Part shown: positions 25,060 to 37,040 of the stretch, one piece after another
Layout of the letters: every line of letters begins with the position of its first letter
Numbering within the stretch: position 1 is the stretch's first letter
Source: Cymbidium sinense
Lineage: Eukaryota; Streptophyta; Magnoliopsida; Asparagales; Orchidaceae
Direction: 5' to 3'
Assembly (NCBI GenBank): GCA_021442155.1
Contig: CM038228.1
Location: forward strand, 84,584,114-84,648,113
DNA: 64,000 nucleotides
Position numbers and translations under genes: made by a program
Notes under the pieces: generated by a model
Databases searched by the model: none
What the model was told of the DNA's origin: nothing
Seen by the model: the letters and a program-made list of their open reading frames with translations, nothing else

Positions 25060-25760
25060 TAGTTTAAAGCTCTATCCAAATTCTTATACAAAAATACATA
25101 AGGATGAAATTAAATAGGTATGTGTCATTTCTAACTAAGGAAGTGAGACAATCAAATGACCTCCTTGGGTCTAACTAAAGCCTCATGTTCTTGGGATGTC
25201 AAACTATATACCCATCCACATTCAAACATATGTGAATTTGCATGCATGAATCATGAGAAAGAGAGTATTAACTTATATGTAACATGCTAATCATTTAGAT
25301 GATTGTATAATGCATGTATCCTAGATAAAAGAAAAGAGTTCTAAATCCATAATTCAATACATACACATATGTATAAGAGACATAAGCAAGTACGTGTCAT
25401 TATTAATTAGGGAAGTGAGGCAATCAAATGACCTCATTGGGGCTACTTAAAGCCTTGTATTCGAGATGTCCAGACTAAACACTTATTTTTCTCAAATACA
25501 TATGGATGTATACATAAATAAAGGAAGGAAAATCATGCAAAGATTGTATTTTTATTTGATTGAAACATTTATGCAGGTGGATTAAAGTTCTATCCAAATT
25601 CTAATCTAGAAACACATGTAAATGAAATCAAATATGTACATGTCATTGTTAACCAGGGAAGTAAAGTAATCAAATGACCTCCTTGGGGCTAACTAAAGTC
25701 TCGTATTCTTGAGATGTCTAGACTATATACTTATTAACATTCAAATGTATATAAAATTAC
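25060..25760 (-). repeat. 250-265 bp tandem repeat in L3
   Basis: The marker CCTCCTTGGGGCTA and variants recur near 25160, 25427 and 25675, each followed by AAGCC/AAGTC TCGTATTC and a TCTAGACTA-like motif. L2 has one unit (near 14520) and the fragment at 42006-45285 has three. Confidence 0.65.
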
Positions 25761-28379
25761 ACATGAATTAAGGAAAAGAAAGCTTTACTTCACATATCTA
25801 AGCTATAAGCACATGCAAACCGATATAGTTCATAACTACTATCACTCAAATCAATGTAATTGATTTATGAACTTTGGAAATTAATTTGAATTTATTAGTG
25901 ATAATAGCCACACATATTATAAATTAATCCAACACATGTATGCTTACATAAAAAAAAAAACCATTTGATTTAATTGACTTTGAAAAGATGAATCTATGAT
26001 TTCAAATGACAAACAACATTTAACATGATTAAAAAGGAATAAATAAACATAAACACATGATTTCATTCAATCAAATTAATTCCTAAGGACAATCAAATCA
26101 AATCAAATTGTTTAAAGTAAATCAAAGCTTTCTTATAATCATTTTTTTATTTCATGTTTTGATTTGATTTAAGGATGTGAGAAAAGGTTTGCTAGTCCTA
26201 ACCCATTCCCATGTTTGTTAATTCATTTGGTTTAATGAAATATGATTAAGTTGATTTTATGAGTTAATTAAGTTGCAATATGGCATTAAATTCATTAATT
26301 AACCATTTCCTATGTTACCTTAGCATAATTACCCAAATAATTATGAGCCAACATGATATGCACATGCATTGGAAATAAAATTAGTAATGATCCAAAGAAA
26401 GGAAAGAGGCCTAATGCAATTGGCTCACAATTACTGATTAATTAAGCTAAGGAACTTAATTAATTACTCTTATTATTTTCCAACACATGTGGAGTAACCA
26501 TAATTTCATTAAACCCCTTTAGGTTATTAAACACCTAAAGATCTACCCAAGATTTAATTAATTAGGTTTGATGTGATTATAATTTTAATTTAATTAATTG
26601 AATAATTTAAGTAATTAATTAAACCTTAATTAGTTTGATTAATGGAATGAACCTAGGGGTAATAAGGAGGGAGCCTCAAACTTATCCTACTATTTCATTC
26701 ACAATTAAACAATAACTAACCACTTAATTAATTAATTTTACTTTTTATTTATGGGATTAATTAATGGTTAATTAACCTTAAAAGGTAATTAGAGCTTAAT
26801 TAATTAATTACCTTAATTAACTAAATAATAAATCCCAAAAAAATTATGGGAGGCAAGGTCATACTATTAAACTAACCCGCAATGTTTGGGGTTACTTACT
26901 AAATAATTAAGAAATTATTAAACTAATTAATTTTGTAATTAAATCATAATTAAGCCTTAATTACTATTCCAATATAATTAAGAACATTTTTAATAAATTG
27001 TCCCCTGAAATACCTATAAAATGAGTATTTTTTTATTTTTCTATAATTAGTTATGATTTTTACAAGTTTTAGCCATTAAAACACATTAATTAAGTTTAAT
27101 TAACCCTTAATCCTGTCAGTGCCATGTGGCGTGCTAACGCGGTGCACATTCCACATGGCACTACGGGATTGGTTATTTAAACATAATCACGACTTGGCAT
27201 GCATTAATGGGACTCATGTGGATTTGATCTAAGATCGCATGATTAATCTTGCGCTAAAGGATTAAATCTAATAATTCTAATGGATATAATCATGATCATC
27301 CATTCTGATCACGCAAAATGGACGGTGCGTGATCTATCATCACGCAAGCGAGGGAGAACAGAGTCCGTCCGCCATTGCTCGTGAGATTTGAGCTCACTCG
27401 AGCTCAAATTGACTCCAAATGGATCCCACACCTTCTTGCGAAGGATCCAAGGAGATCCAACAATCAAGATCATGCGAGATGAACATTCTCTTTAAAAAGG
27501 TTCAACTCATTTTCATCCAAAGGTCAATTTCAATGACATACCTCACCGGAGCTCAAGATCGGTGGAAAATCCGATTGAGAATACTTCATCTAGTGGAGAT
27601 GAGGCCCTACTGATTAGCACAAGCTCCAATTTGAAGTGATTTTGGAAGGCCAATACCCAAAGCATTGGTGGTCGGCGTTGATCAAAATCCACCCTTCGGT
27701 CATCAGGAAGCTTGGGGAACAATTTGTTCTTGCGATTAGCTCTAAGGATGGTGTGTGCAAAGTTAATTGCACTTTGATTGTGGTTTGAGAAAATGGGATC
27801 AAATGATAGGGTGCCCTCTTTCGGCTTGAAGAAAACCAAGAATGAAGATTATGGGGAGCTCGAGAAATGCTATAGAAAGATTTAGGGGACTCCTTAAAGT
27901 TCTCTAGCTCTGAAGGAGTGCAAGTGTGTGTTTTGAGTTGGAATGAGGGGTATCTCCTTTGATCATGGCTCACTGATTTGGCATTTATGGATGCTTGGTC
28001 GCGCAGGTGGGGAGTGGTAGAGAATCTCCTTAGGTGGCTCGATTTGAGTGGTCAAGGCTTGGGAGGTGGATGCCAAGGTGGAATCATGGGTGTCCTTGGT
28101 GCTTCAAATGCACCAATGTGGGAGGTAAGATAATTTCACCTCCCCATTAGTCATGGCCGGCCCAACCACCTTTGGATTAGGTTGGTCAGCATTCTAGATG
28201 CTTAGGTGGACTAATGGGAGAGTGTCAAGTGGCCAAGGAATGCAAATGACCACATACATGGATGATTTGTCTCATATGATACCCCTAGCCCAAGGATAGG
28301 ATGGTTATTTGGCATTGGATTTGATTTGATGGATTTGAAAAGAGTCAAAAGTGGGTTAACCCAAATTTCAAGTGATTTG

Positions 28380-29240
28380 GAGTTCATTTGGTTAGTTTGG
28401 CTCAATTTGACCCATTTGGGTCAAATCGGGTTAGGTTGATCAATTGGTCAAATTGGGTCAAACCAAGGGTTAGGTCAAGTTCATATGATCCATTTGAGTG
28501 TATCTGTGTCATTGGTTTGGTTTGGTTTGGTTTAGATTTGATTTTGGCTCATTTGAGTTCATCTGGGTCAAATGGGTCAAGTTGACCAATTTGACCCAAT
28601 TAGCTAAATTGGCATGGGTCATGGCTTGGTTTGGGTTTGGTTGATCATTTGGAATATGTTGTAGGATTTGGTTGAGTTTAATTTAGATTTGATTGGATTT
28701 TAGGTTAATTTGATCCTATAAGTCAAGTTGGGTTCAATAGGTCATTCAAGTCTAGTGGGTCAATTGAGCACAATTTAGACTTTGGACAAGTTCAACAATT
28801 AATTTGAAATAAACTTGAGCCATTAGTTGCAATCAATTTGGATTGTATCAAGATTTGACCCATTTTGATGATTTAGGTCAATTTAGGTCAACTTGGGCCA
28901 AGAGGGCCAATTGGGTCAGGTTTGGCTCAATTGAAGGTCAAGTCATGTTCAAATGTTGGTTTTTAGTTGGTATGAATCATTGATTTCAAGGGATTTGGCT
29001 TAGGTTGCAATTTAGCTAGTTTAAGACTATATGGGTTAAGAAGGTTGACTTGGTCAAAGGATCAAGCTGACTTGGTTTGACCTAATTTGTGATAATTGAT
29101 CAACCTAGGGTGATCAATAATCATGATAGGAGGTTTAGGTAGGCTTGGTTCAATGCAATTTGGGTAGGATTAAAATTTGGCTCAAATAGGTCAAATTGGC
29201 CACTTTGGGTCAAGCGGACCAATTAGGTTTAGTTTTTTTT
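28380..29240 (-). promoter_or_regulatory. TTGACC/GGTCAA array in L3
   Basis: Runs of TTTGACCCATTTGGGTCAAA and TTGACCAATTTGACCC give many W-box-like cores on both strands, in the same place relative to the LTR start as in the other copies. Confidence 0.4.
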
Positions 29241-29399
29241 TTATTTTGGGTTGAGTTTCATTTAGTTGAGTTTATATATGGATTTTGGACTGATATATAA
29301 ATTCAATTACAATTGGTTTAGGTTCAAATGGGTTTTAGTTCATTTGAATAGTTCAAGTCAAATGGGCTAAGTTGGGTTTAACGTGGGTTGATTTTGAAT

Positions 29400-30110
29400 T
29401 TGGATTTGATCATTGTAGATTTCATTTATATTTGGAAATATAATTGAAGGAATAATTGATTTATGAGAAAATCAATTGAATTTGTGTTTTGTAATGAAGG
29501 AATTTGGCTAAGTCCATAGAGTTGGGTCATGTGGCTTAGGTTTGGATTTTGATTTAGTTTGATTTAATTTTGATGATTTAAATGGATGTTTCATTTATAT
29601 TGGTGAAGATGATTGAAGAGATGATTGATTCATGGGAAAATAAATTAAATTTGAATTGATTTGGGTTAAGATTTGGCTAAGCTCATGAAGTTTGATTCAT
29701 ATGGCTAAGAAGGGTTTTGATTTAATTTGATTTAGTTTAATTTAGTTTTGATCATTTGAATGTAGATTTGATTCATATTTGGAAAGATAATTGATGGAAT
29801 AATTGATCCATGAGAGGATCAATTGAGTTAGATTTGATTTGGTTAAGATTTTGCTAAGTTCATGGATTTGGCTCAAAGGACTTAGGTTTGGACTTGATTT
29901 GATTTGATTTGGAATTAAGTTTAATTGTAAGTTTGATAAGGTGATTGAAGGATTGAATTGATATTTGAGAAAATCAATTGAATTTTGATTGATTTGAATT
30001 TGGCTAGGGCTAAGTCCATAAGATAAAATCATAGGGCTTGGGTTGATTTTGAATTTGATTTGATCATGGGCTTCAATCATTTGACTTGGAATTTAGATTT
30101 GAATTTGATT
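29400..30110 (-). repeat. 170-bp tandem repeat at the 5' end of LTR L3
   Basis: The marker AAATCAATTGAA recurs near 29468, 29637, 29812 and 29975 (spacing 163 to 175 bp), matching the array at the same place in L1. Confidence 0.65.
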
Positions 30111-30357
30111 TAAATTTGAGGTTTGGTTTTGGTTTAAGAAGGTGAACATGGATTGGGTTTGGGCTATAGGGTAGGTTGATCTTCCTAAATCCTAAAGCAT
30201 AACCTAATCCTAAGATTAACCCTTCTAAGTCTCTAGGCTTAGGTTAAGTGTTCACCTAAGTGCAAGAAGTGTTTTATGACTAAGAAAATCATTGTCTAGA
30301 AGACTCCTAAATCTAAGATGGGGAGATTGAGAACTCACTCCAAAAGTGAGGTTAATA

Positions 30358-30879
30358 GTACTTAAATAAATTTATAGGGTTAAGTTGGAAGATAGAGATA
30401 TTCAGTGGCATTAGTTTCAATTTTAATAATATCTTCTCATGTATTTTAGTAGACTCAAATTTATTAATTTAAAATTTTATTTTGGAAATGCAAATTTTTT
30501 AATATATTATATTATTTGTTCATGTAGTTATGGATATTATTAAGTTCATCAACTGATTGAACCTAGCAATACTACGGGTGGTACCAAAGGCGTTCGAGCA
30601 AAGCTCCCAATTTGGCGTATAAATACTTCAGACATATACTAGATTTGGAAAGGTTGACTTTTCTTGGGAGGACACTAAACATTCCTTCTTCTTCTTTTTT
30701 TAATGAATTGCATTATTTTATAGTGAGCCTTTAATTTTTGTTTTAGATAATACATTTTGGATTACACTATTTTCCCTTATAAATAACTTAGACAAATGTG
30801 AATTTTCCCTTCTAAAGAGTTTCAGCCATGATGTTTTAAGTTCCATGTATCTTAGGATGCTTCTCCACCCCAAAGAATC
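30358..30879. other. AT-rich non-LTR sequence, nothing recognised
   Basis: First sequence outside the LTR block. No coding frame, repeat or RNA gene was recognised. Confidence 0.5.
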
Positions 30880-31560
30880 TATCAAGGTGGTTGTTGGTTT
30901 TATATATCTAGTTTAGTAACTAATTTTTTGCTGTTGGGTGGTTGTTGGTTTTATCTATTTGGTTTAGTTTTTGATTATTGCTACTGAGTGGTTATTTGGT
31001 GGCTATTGTTTGGTGGTTGTTGCCTCCTCTACTTTGGAGCTTTGAATGCTAGGTGCCTATTGGTTTTATATATCTGGTTTAGTTTTTTCTAATTTTGGCT
31101 ACTTAGTGGCTATTTGTTTCTTTTCCTGGGATGGTTTGGTGGTTGTTGCCTTCTCTACCTTGGGGCTTTGAATGTTTAGTGGCTATTGGTTTTATATATC
31201 TGGTTTACTTTCTTATTTTTAATGGTATGTGTTGTTTGTTTCTTTTCTTGAGATGGTTTGGTGGTTGTTCTTTGTTTGTTGTTGGCTTCTCTGCCATGGG
31301 CTTTGAATACTAGGTGGTTGTTGGTTTTATCTATTTGGTTTAGTTTTTGACTTTTGTTGCTGGGTGGTTGTTGCTTTCTTTTCCTAGGATGGTTTGGTGG
31401 TTGCTGCTTGGTGATTGTTGCCTTCTCTGTATTGGGGCTTTGAATGTCGATGCTCTGGAGGCATGGGTTAGCTTGGAGGTTATTGGTTTCTTTACTTGGG
31501 AAGGCTTGGTGGCTTTGGTTGGTTGGGTGGCCATTTGGCCAACTTATTTAGAAAGGTTGG
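30880..31560 (+). repeat. G/T-rich minisatellite, period about 126-137 bp
   Basis: The marker CTTTGAATG/CTTTGAATA occurs at 31040, 31166, 31301 and 31438; between these come TTTTATATATCTGGTTTAG and GGTTTGGTGGTTGTTGCC. Four to five imperfect units. Leu/Val-rich open frames across it come from the repeat. Confidence 0.8.
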
Positions 31561-31603
31561 TTGCATTTTTTAAGGTATGCTTGTTGTGATGGCTTTGATG
31601 TTT

Positions 31604-31624
31604 TCTCTCTCTCTCTCTCTCTCT
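31604..31624 (+). repeat. CT microsatellite
   Basis: About ten CT dinucleotides following the minisatellite. Confidence 0.9.
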
Positions 31625-32080
31625 TATCCTTGCTTGATAGCATTATATGTGATTGTAATCCTTCTTTATGAAGTTTGGATGCTTACATATATTATTGCTC
31701 CTTTAGATGATTTTGACTGTCTAAGCCTTTTCTTACTTTGCTCCCTATCTTTGTTCTTTATCTTTATTCTCATTTATTTGTGCTTATCTTTTCTTTAGTA
31801 TCGTGTAGAGGTATTTGATAGGTTTGGAGTCTTGCAGGAGGATTATCTTTTTCTCAAAGCATCAAGTGTTTTTTCTGAGTTAGTCTTTTTTTTAAACTTT
31901 ATTCTATTATTGTATTAGTTTGGGGATTTATATCTTTAGGATTATTGTAGCTCCTTAAGCACTAGTTTAGGGATTTCTCCCGTTTAAGTACTTTGTACTC
32001 TTTCGGTGATAATTGAGATTTTGTTGATGAAGTTTTTTTTGCTATATCAAAATATTTCAGATGATTAGAAAAATTGTTTA
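31625..32080 (+). other. AT-rich sequence, possibly a LINE-type or transcript 3' tail
   Basis: The stretch ending with TTTGTACTCTTTCGGTGATA and TTGTTGATGAAGTTTTTTTT resembles the 3' ends of plant LINEs or 3' UTRs. No coding sequence supports this, so it is a weak suggestion. Confidence 0.2.
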
Positions 32081-32084
32081 AGTG

Positions 32085-32570
32085 TTATTTATGCAATTAT
32101 GATTGTTTAATTGTTAAATATGTAAATATAAAAGAATTGTGTGCTATGTATATAAATGCCCTAATTTTATATTTACAAGTATAGTCTTCTTCTTATGCAT
32201 GAAAAAAGGTGCATTTTTCTTTAAAAAGATAATGATGGTGGTCTCTCTGATATAATCTTATACTTGATCATATAGATGTAACATACTTTTTATTGATTTG
32301 TGCTTAGATATTATAGTGTATTTCATCCTAAGCTTTATGAACTTTAATTGATTAGCATCAATTAAGAGTTTAGGAGGTTTGTTCAAAATCAAGAGATGTA
32401 GAGTTGACTCATTGGGATTGAAATATCACAATGGATTATTCCTAAGAGGTAAGTGTGTTTAACTTGTGTAATAATATACTTGATCGTTCAAAATAGTAAA
32501 ATTTAATTATTAGATATATAAACATATAAGAATTATGTGGTATGTATGTAAATGCCTCTTTTCATAAACA
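32085..32570 (+). repeat. Two related segments ending in a GTATGTATGTAAATGCC motif
   Basis: About 75 bp at 32085-32165 and 32490-32570 share TTTAATTRTTARATATRTAAA and end at GTGCTATGTATATAAAT (32141-32157) and GTGGTATGTATGTAAAT (32537-32553). The second 17-mer recurs exactly at 33749-33765, at the edge of the LTR fragment. Confidence 0.5.
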
Positions 32571-32929
32571 TATCTTATAACTTCAATCCATCAAATGAGC
32601 CCTTAGACAATTTTGTTGATCTTTACGATATTAATTTATAACTTTTCTTAGATCATATTATTATCTATTTTCTAAAATTTAATTGAACAAGCTTTAATGT
32701 TAAAAAACAAACAATCACCCAAGCATAAATAGTACAAGAACATAATTTCATTACAAAAACATATTTTTCATTAAAAAACATAATTTTAACTTAAATAGGC
32801 ACATAAGCTAAACTTATACATAGGCAGTTTCCCATAAACATAATTTCAATACAAGATCATAGGTTCAACTTAAATAGCAATCTTTAGTACAAAATAACTA
32901 AACTTAAATCACATTCATCTTACCTACAT

Positions 32930-33286
32930 TCATTGTTTACAATAACAACTCTTTGACAAAAAAATCACAGCAATTGCTACAAGTACAACTAGGAGCGCTA
33001 ACAAGAGCATAATTTGCAGAAACTCAAGTTTGATGAATTCAACATTTGTTGGACTAATTTCTTCTATATTCATCCTTCTTAGTTGATTCATATGAGTTGT
33101 CACATCATTTATTTCCTCAAACTATTTGAAGTAACCACAATCATCTTTTGTTCTATTCCATGGACATATGTAAAACTTTATTCCATGATTTACACCTTTG
33201 TAAGAGGTGAAATTTATACATTGTAAATTGCAATGACAATAAGTTTGATGGTCTGTCTTACTTATTGATGCTATTGAGCGACTCAT
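32930..33286 (-). pseudogene. GRF-type zinc finger protein with C-terminal membrane segment, one premature stop
   Basis: A 119-codon minus-strand frame from ATG at 33286 to TGA at 32930 is open except for one TAG at codon 55 (33122-33124). It starts MSRSIASIS, then has YCHCNLQC, GVNHGIKFYICPW and DDCGYFK, followed by the TAG. The pattern C-x-C ... F-Y-x-C-P-x-W ... C-G-Y-F-K-W is that of zf-GRF domains, whose final Trp is exactly where TAG (from TGG) now stands. Beyond the stop the frame continues with a polar helix (NDVTTHMNQLRRMN) and a hydrophobic run LLLALLVVLVAIAVIFL near the C-terminus, then Lys/Cys. Small GRF plus transmembrane proteins of this layout are widespread in plant genomes. 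DNA or RNA binding is the family expectation, not shown here. Confidence 0.75.
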
Positions 33287-33770
33287 TTCACCGTGTCAAT
33301 CCATTTTTGCTGATTATATTGCAATCACACAAAAAAAAATTAAACCTAAAGAATGCAAAACATGGCATATAAAAAAAATGGAAAAGAAGAAAAACATTAC
33401 CCCGAACAACAGGAATATCATAGAGAAAAACTAGGGCACGGGGTTGGGGAGAACATCATCACCCATGAGAATCAATCTTTTTGCAAATGAAACAACTACT
33501 TACCTCAGAACAATTAAGAATGATAATCGATGCAATTATGGGAATCCATGATGAGGTTTGCAAGGGACTTAGGCGTTCTTCGTCGAACAGGATTCCACAT
33601 GGGCTATTGCAGGGAAAACTAAGTAAACTAAGGCACGGGTTGATGGGAGGTAATAGAGTGGTATTTTAGATGGGTAAAGGGAGTTTTCGGTGGTAGTAAA
33701 ATAAATAAGATAGTTTAGGTGTTAGAGGTGTATTTAGTATAGTTTGAGGTGGTATGTATGTAAATTCCCC
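33287..33770 (-). mobile_element. Upstream part and probable end of the transposon carrying the GRF ORF
   Basis: On the minus strand this begins GGGGAATTTACATACATACC at 33770 and leads through ACC/CCC-rich sequence (CACCTAAACT, ACTACCACCGAAAACTCCC) towards the GRF start codon. Such a start is typical of transposon termini. It directly abuts the truncated LTR at 33771. No inverted copy was found; the related 17-mers at 32537 and 32141 are in the same orientation, so the class of element is unresolved. Confidence 0.35.
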
Positions 33771-36098
33771 AAACATATAATAAGCCATTCACTAAAGATA
33801 ATTAAATTAAATTAATGTGCTTTAGAAAGTGTCTTAAAGTAGGGATGGAAGAGGGTAATCCTCATTCTTCATTTTATAATAATTAGATGTTAAGTGTGAA
33901 TCAAGTGAAACTAAAATAAAGCATAAATTAAGATCCATAAATCAATTAAACAACTTGAAATGAAACCAACCTTCATGATTAAATTGAACATTTCCACACT
34001 TAGAAAATCATAACTCTAATGTTTAGTAAGCCATACCACACAAAGCCTTAACATACATATTAGAACTAGGTCATCACTTCTAGCTCTAAGTTAGGGCAGT
34101 GTATGTTATGATGTATGTTTTATTTTGTGATGTAATATTTTAGAATGGATGTTAGGGTATATGCCTCATAGGCTGGATGTTATGCCGCTCTTAGTCTAAT
34201 CATGTTTTTGATAGAGGATTATGCTTAAGGAGCTTCTTAAAGATAAATATAAATGTTCTCTTTGCAGGTTACTTAAGCCCCTAAGCATAATCCAAATTAG
34301 AACAGGTGGGCTTGATTAGCCATGTGTAGGGTGCTCAGTCCAAATTATAAATAATAACTACTTGAGTTTGTATGTATGTTTAGCTAATATTTATTTTACA
34401 GGTGTAGTTAGATTTGTTTTCCATATGAATGTAATTTTATAATAGAAATTAGGATTAATGTTATGGGGGATTAGGGTGAGTAGTGGCCAAAAAGCTTTGT
34501 CCTGGGGGTGCCCTGTGATGCCTCTGAAGAAAATACAACCGAATCAAAGAAAAAATAAATCAAATCAAAGATGAAAGAATGAAGACCCCCATAGCATGTA
34601 TTCATTCTAATTGTAAAATTATTCTTTTATATTCTGAGTTGTATAAGGGTAGAGCTCGGCTACCCATCTTTTCTCTTTTTGTAATGTACGGCGATGCCCG
34701 ACCGCAGCCTCTTATTCTTTTGCAGTAGTCTATAAAATTGGTTGATGATTTGTTTAGATTGTGCAATAGGATTGCCTCCTTTTCATAGTTTCTTAATGTT
34801 TGATTGTTTAATGTGTGGCCTGGATACGATAAACTCTTAGGATAAAATATTTTTTTCTACCTAACTAACAACTCATAATTAAAATTTTAAACAACTCACA
34901 ACTTCATCATAAAGCCTATGATATAATCAAGATAATTAAAAGATTTAGCAACCCCTTAGTTGTATGTTATATATCTCACATCATGCATGCATCTTCTATC
35001 ACTCTTGCTAAAAATGAGGGCCTTGTTCTTACACTATAGGGACCACTTGACCCATGAGACCAACCCCTCATGATGAAGCTTCACCCTCTCTCTTTTGATT
35101 TAGCTAACAATCAACTTTCATCATGCATTTAGGCAAAAAAAAATCATAAGCCTTTGTCCAAAATATTGTATCAAAAGAAATTAAAATTCAAAAAAGATTT
35201 TGCATTTATAGATTAAGTCATCTATTCATACCACTTATACTCTAGTGTCTTAGGGAGTGGGTTTAGGACTTTAGCCTCTTTCCAAAACAACAAGCCTAAC
35301 AATCTTGCAAATTCATAAGACTGGACCACATGGATTTAAAATGTAGGAGGTGTTAGTTGGCGGTCACTCCAAGAGGTTATAAGTCTAGAAGTTGAATAGT
35401 TTTCTCTCTCTTATGAAAGTAAATCATTATGTCCACCTTTCTCTTAGATTTAGGTCATGTTTAACTTATGTTAAAGCTCCCTAAATTAAAGATCAGAGGT
35501 AGCTAGTTTCCTTCGGGATACAAGCATAAATCCTCACCTCTTAGGCATTTCCACAATCTTGTGTTAATGAATTATAAACCATGGCAATCAAATAAAATTT
35601 CAATCCAAACAAATAAATCATCTTGCTTTCAAACATGTAAAGCCTCACTGTAGGATAGGTTGGAGTGCTTACTAGACTTTCTAGTATCATGAGCATTTCC
35701 TACTTATTCTCCTTTGGATTCCAAAATAAGTCTTCCCAATTGAACATTCTCACTTGATTTCCAAATTAGCCAATTTATTGATAGTCTAACCTTTAAATCT
35801 TTGGAGATAATAATTAACTACTTTAATCAAGTGTATTTTTAGGAAATCTTATTTCCTAAAATGTAAGTAACTATGGAGGCTTACCTCCATAGAAAACTTA
35901 AGAACCCGCATAAAATAAACCCTGCTTCACCTTTTCATGCCTTAGGAGTCTTTATTAGGTGGTTAGGTTCATTATAAGGTGATGTATATATCTTTCAAGA
36001 TAGTACACCATGTCTTAATGTCAAACTTGATCACTTCAATAAGTACCCCCTATGATCTACATGGTGCCCATCCGATGCATCCAAAGATAAACACCATA
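33771..36098 (+). mobile_element. Giant-LTR family, 3' fragment of an LTR (plus orientation)
   Basis: Reverse complement of the 3' third of the LTR seen at 21905-24800 and 42006-44350. It ends AAAGATAAACACCATA at 36096-36098, matching the LTR 3' end. The 5' part is missing; the break at 33771 coincides with the transposon end GGGGAATTTACAT. Confidence 0.75.
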
Positions 36099-36759
36099 GG
36101 TCTCATGTGGAATAATAATCCCCCCCAAATAAGAGTATTATATTTTTCCCCAAGCTGGTTAAGGTGTAGATTGCTAGCTTAAATATTGTTTAAGAAATTT
36201 CTGAGAATATATGATAAATCTTGTGGAGTAGATGATAACTCGCCATAAGAAGATTATAAGAGTCAAGAGAGAGGTAAATTATTATAGAGACAAAATGAGC
36301 GATGTCTAGAAAAAGTTCTTATATAAGGATGATTGAGTCTCTAAATGAATGGCTAAAAGGTGTCTAAGGTTGAGAAATAAATAAATAATTCTAAAAATCA
36401 TAACAACTTTATTAAGATGTGATCAAAATACATAGAATAAGGGTTATTTATAACATCTCACCTCATGCTACTAAATTTAAATGCTTTGGCTTAATATGGC
36501 ACACTTTACACTCATCCCCTACACTTTAAATGATAATAAATTTTGTGTATCATGATAAACTAATGTAAGGTAATAAAAGCAACCAACATTATCAAAGACT
36601 TTTCTTAACTCCAAAAGCAACCACTTGCATTTGCAGGTGCAAACAAGTGATAGTACAACCACTTAGAGTTTTTTTTTTTTTTGACTACTTAAGCCATAAG
36701 CATGAATGTTCTTTGAAAAATCTTGCAGCCCCTTATTGACATAGTTAGTGCATAATCAT
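36099..36759. other. AT-rich non-LTR sequence, nothing recognised
   Basis: No gene or known repeat recognised; a T-run lies near 36670. Confidence 0.4.
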
Positions 36760-37040
36760 TTTATTAATTTATATATTTAATATCAATTAAAGATTTTTTT
36801 TATTCATATGTAATTCTTTATTATTCTATATTCTTTGTGAGAAAAAGACATGATGGCCTACATGTGATATGAAAGAGTCAAGCAAATCATAAAAATTTCT
36901 CTTCAATATAATGACTTGCATGTGATATGAGAGACCAAAATAATGATAGATAAATTTTTAAATTTTAAACAAAATAAAAATTTATCCCAAATAATATGTA
37001 AATATTTTTCCTTACATTTATTCAAAAATTATAGCAAAAC
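36760..37040 (+). repeat. Direct repeat copy A (about 270 bp)
   Basis: Shares ATTCATATGTRATT, AATATRATGACTTGCATGTG and the following AAATTTTAAAC...AATATTT stretch with 38590-38880, same orientation. Confidence 0.6.

Larger units (their letters stand above)
21905..30357 (-). mobile_element. Giant-LTR family, LTR copy L3 (about 8.45 kb, with plastid insert)
   Basis: Minus-strand LTR starting at 30357 (TATTAACCTC, the terminal TG mutated to TA) and ending at about 21905 (AAATAGCGA where other copies have AAATACCA). It holds the 170-bp repeat (29400-30110), the TTGACC block (28380-29240), a GC-rich island (27110-27200), the TTAATT block (26050-27100), a 250-265 bp tandem repeat (25060-25760) and a chloroplast insertion (23766-24408). 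The plastid insert accounts for much of its extra length over other copies. Confidence 0.8.

Noticed and set aside
27543..27973. Overlapping 98- and 119-codon minus-strand frames inside LTR L3
   Set aside because: They are on the sense strand, but equivalent regions of the other LTR copies do not keep the frame and no motif is visible.
28388..28585. Plus-strand frame rich in Ser, Trp and Gly, and similar ones at 46468-46713 and 62179-62397
   Set aside because: Translations of the TTGACC/GGTCAA word array; composition and position explained by the repeat.
31131..31798. Hydrophobic, membrane-protein-like frames
   Set aside because: Produced by the G/T-rich minisatellite and CT run; periodic composition, no conserved motif.
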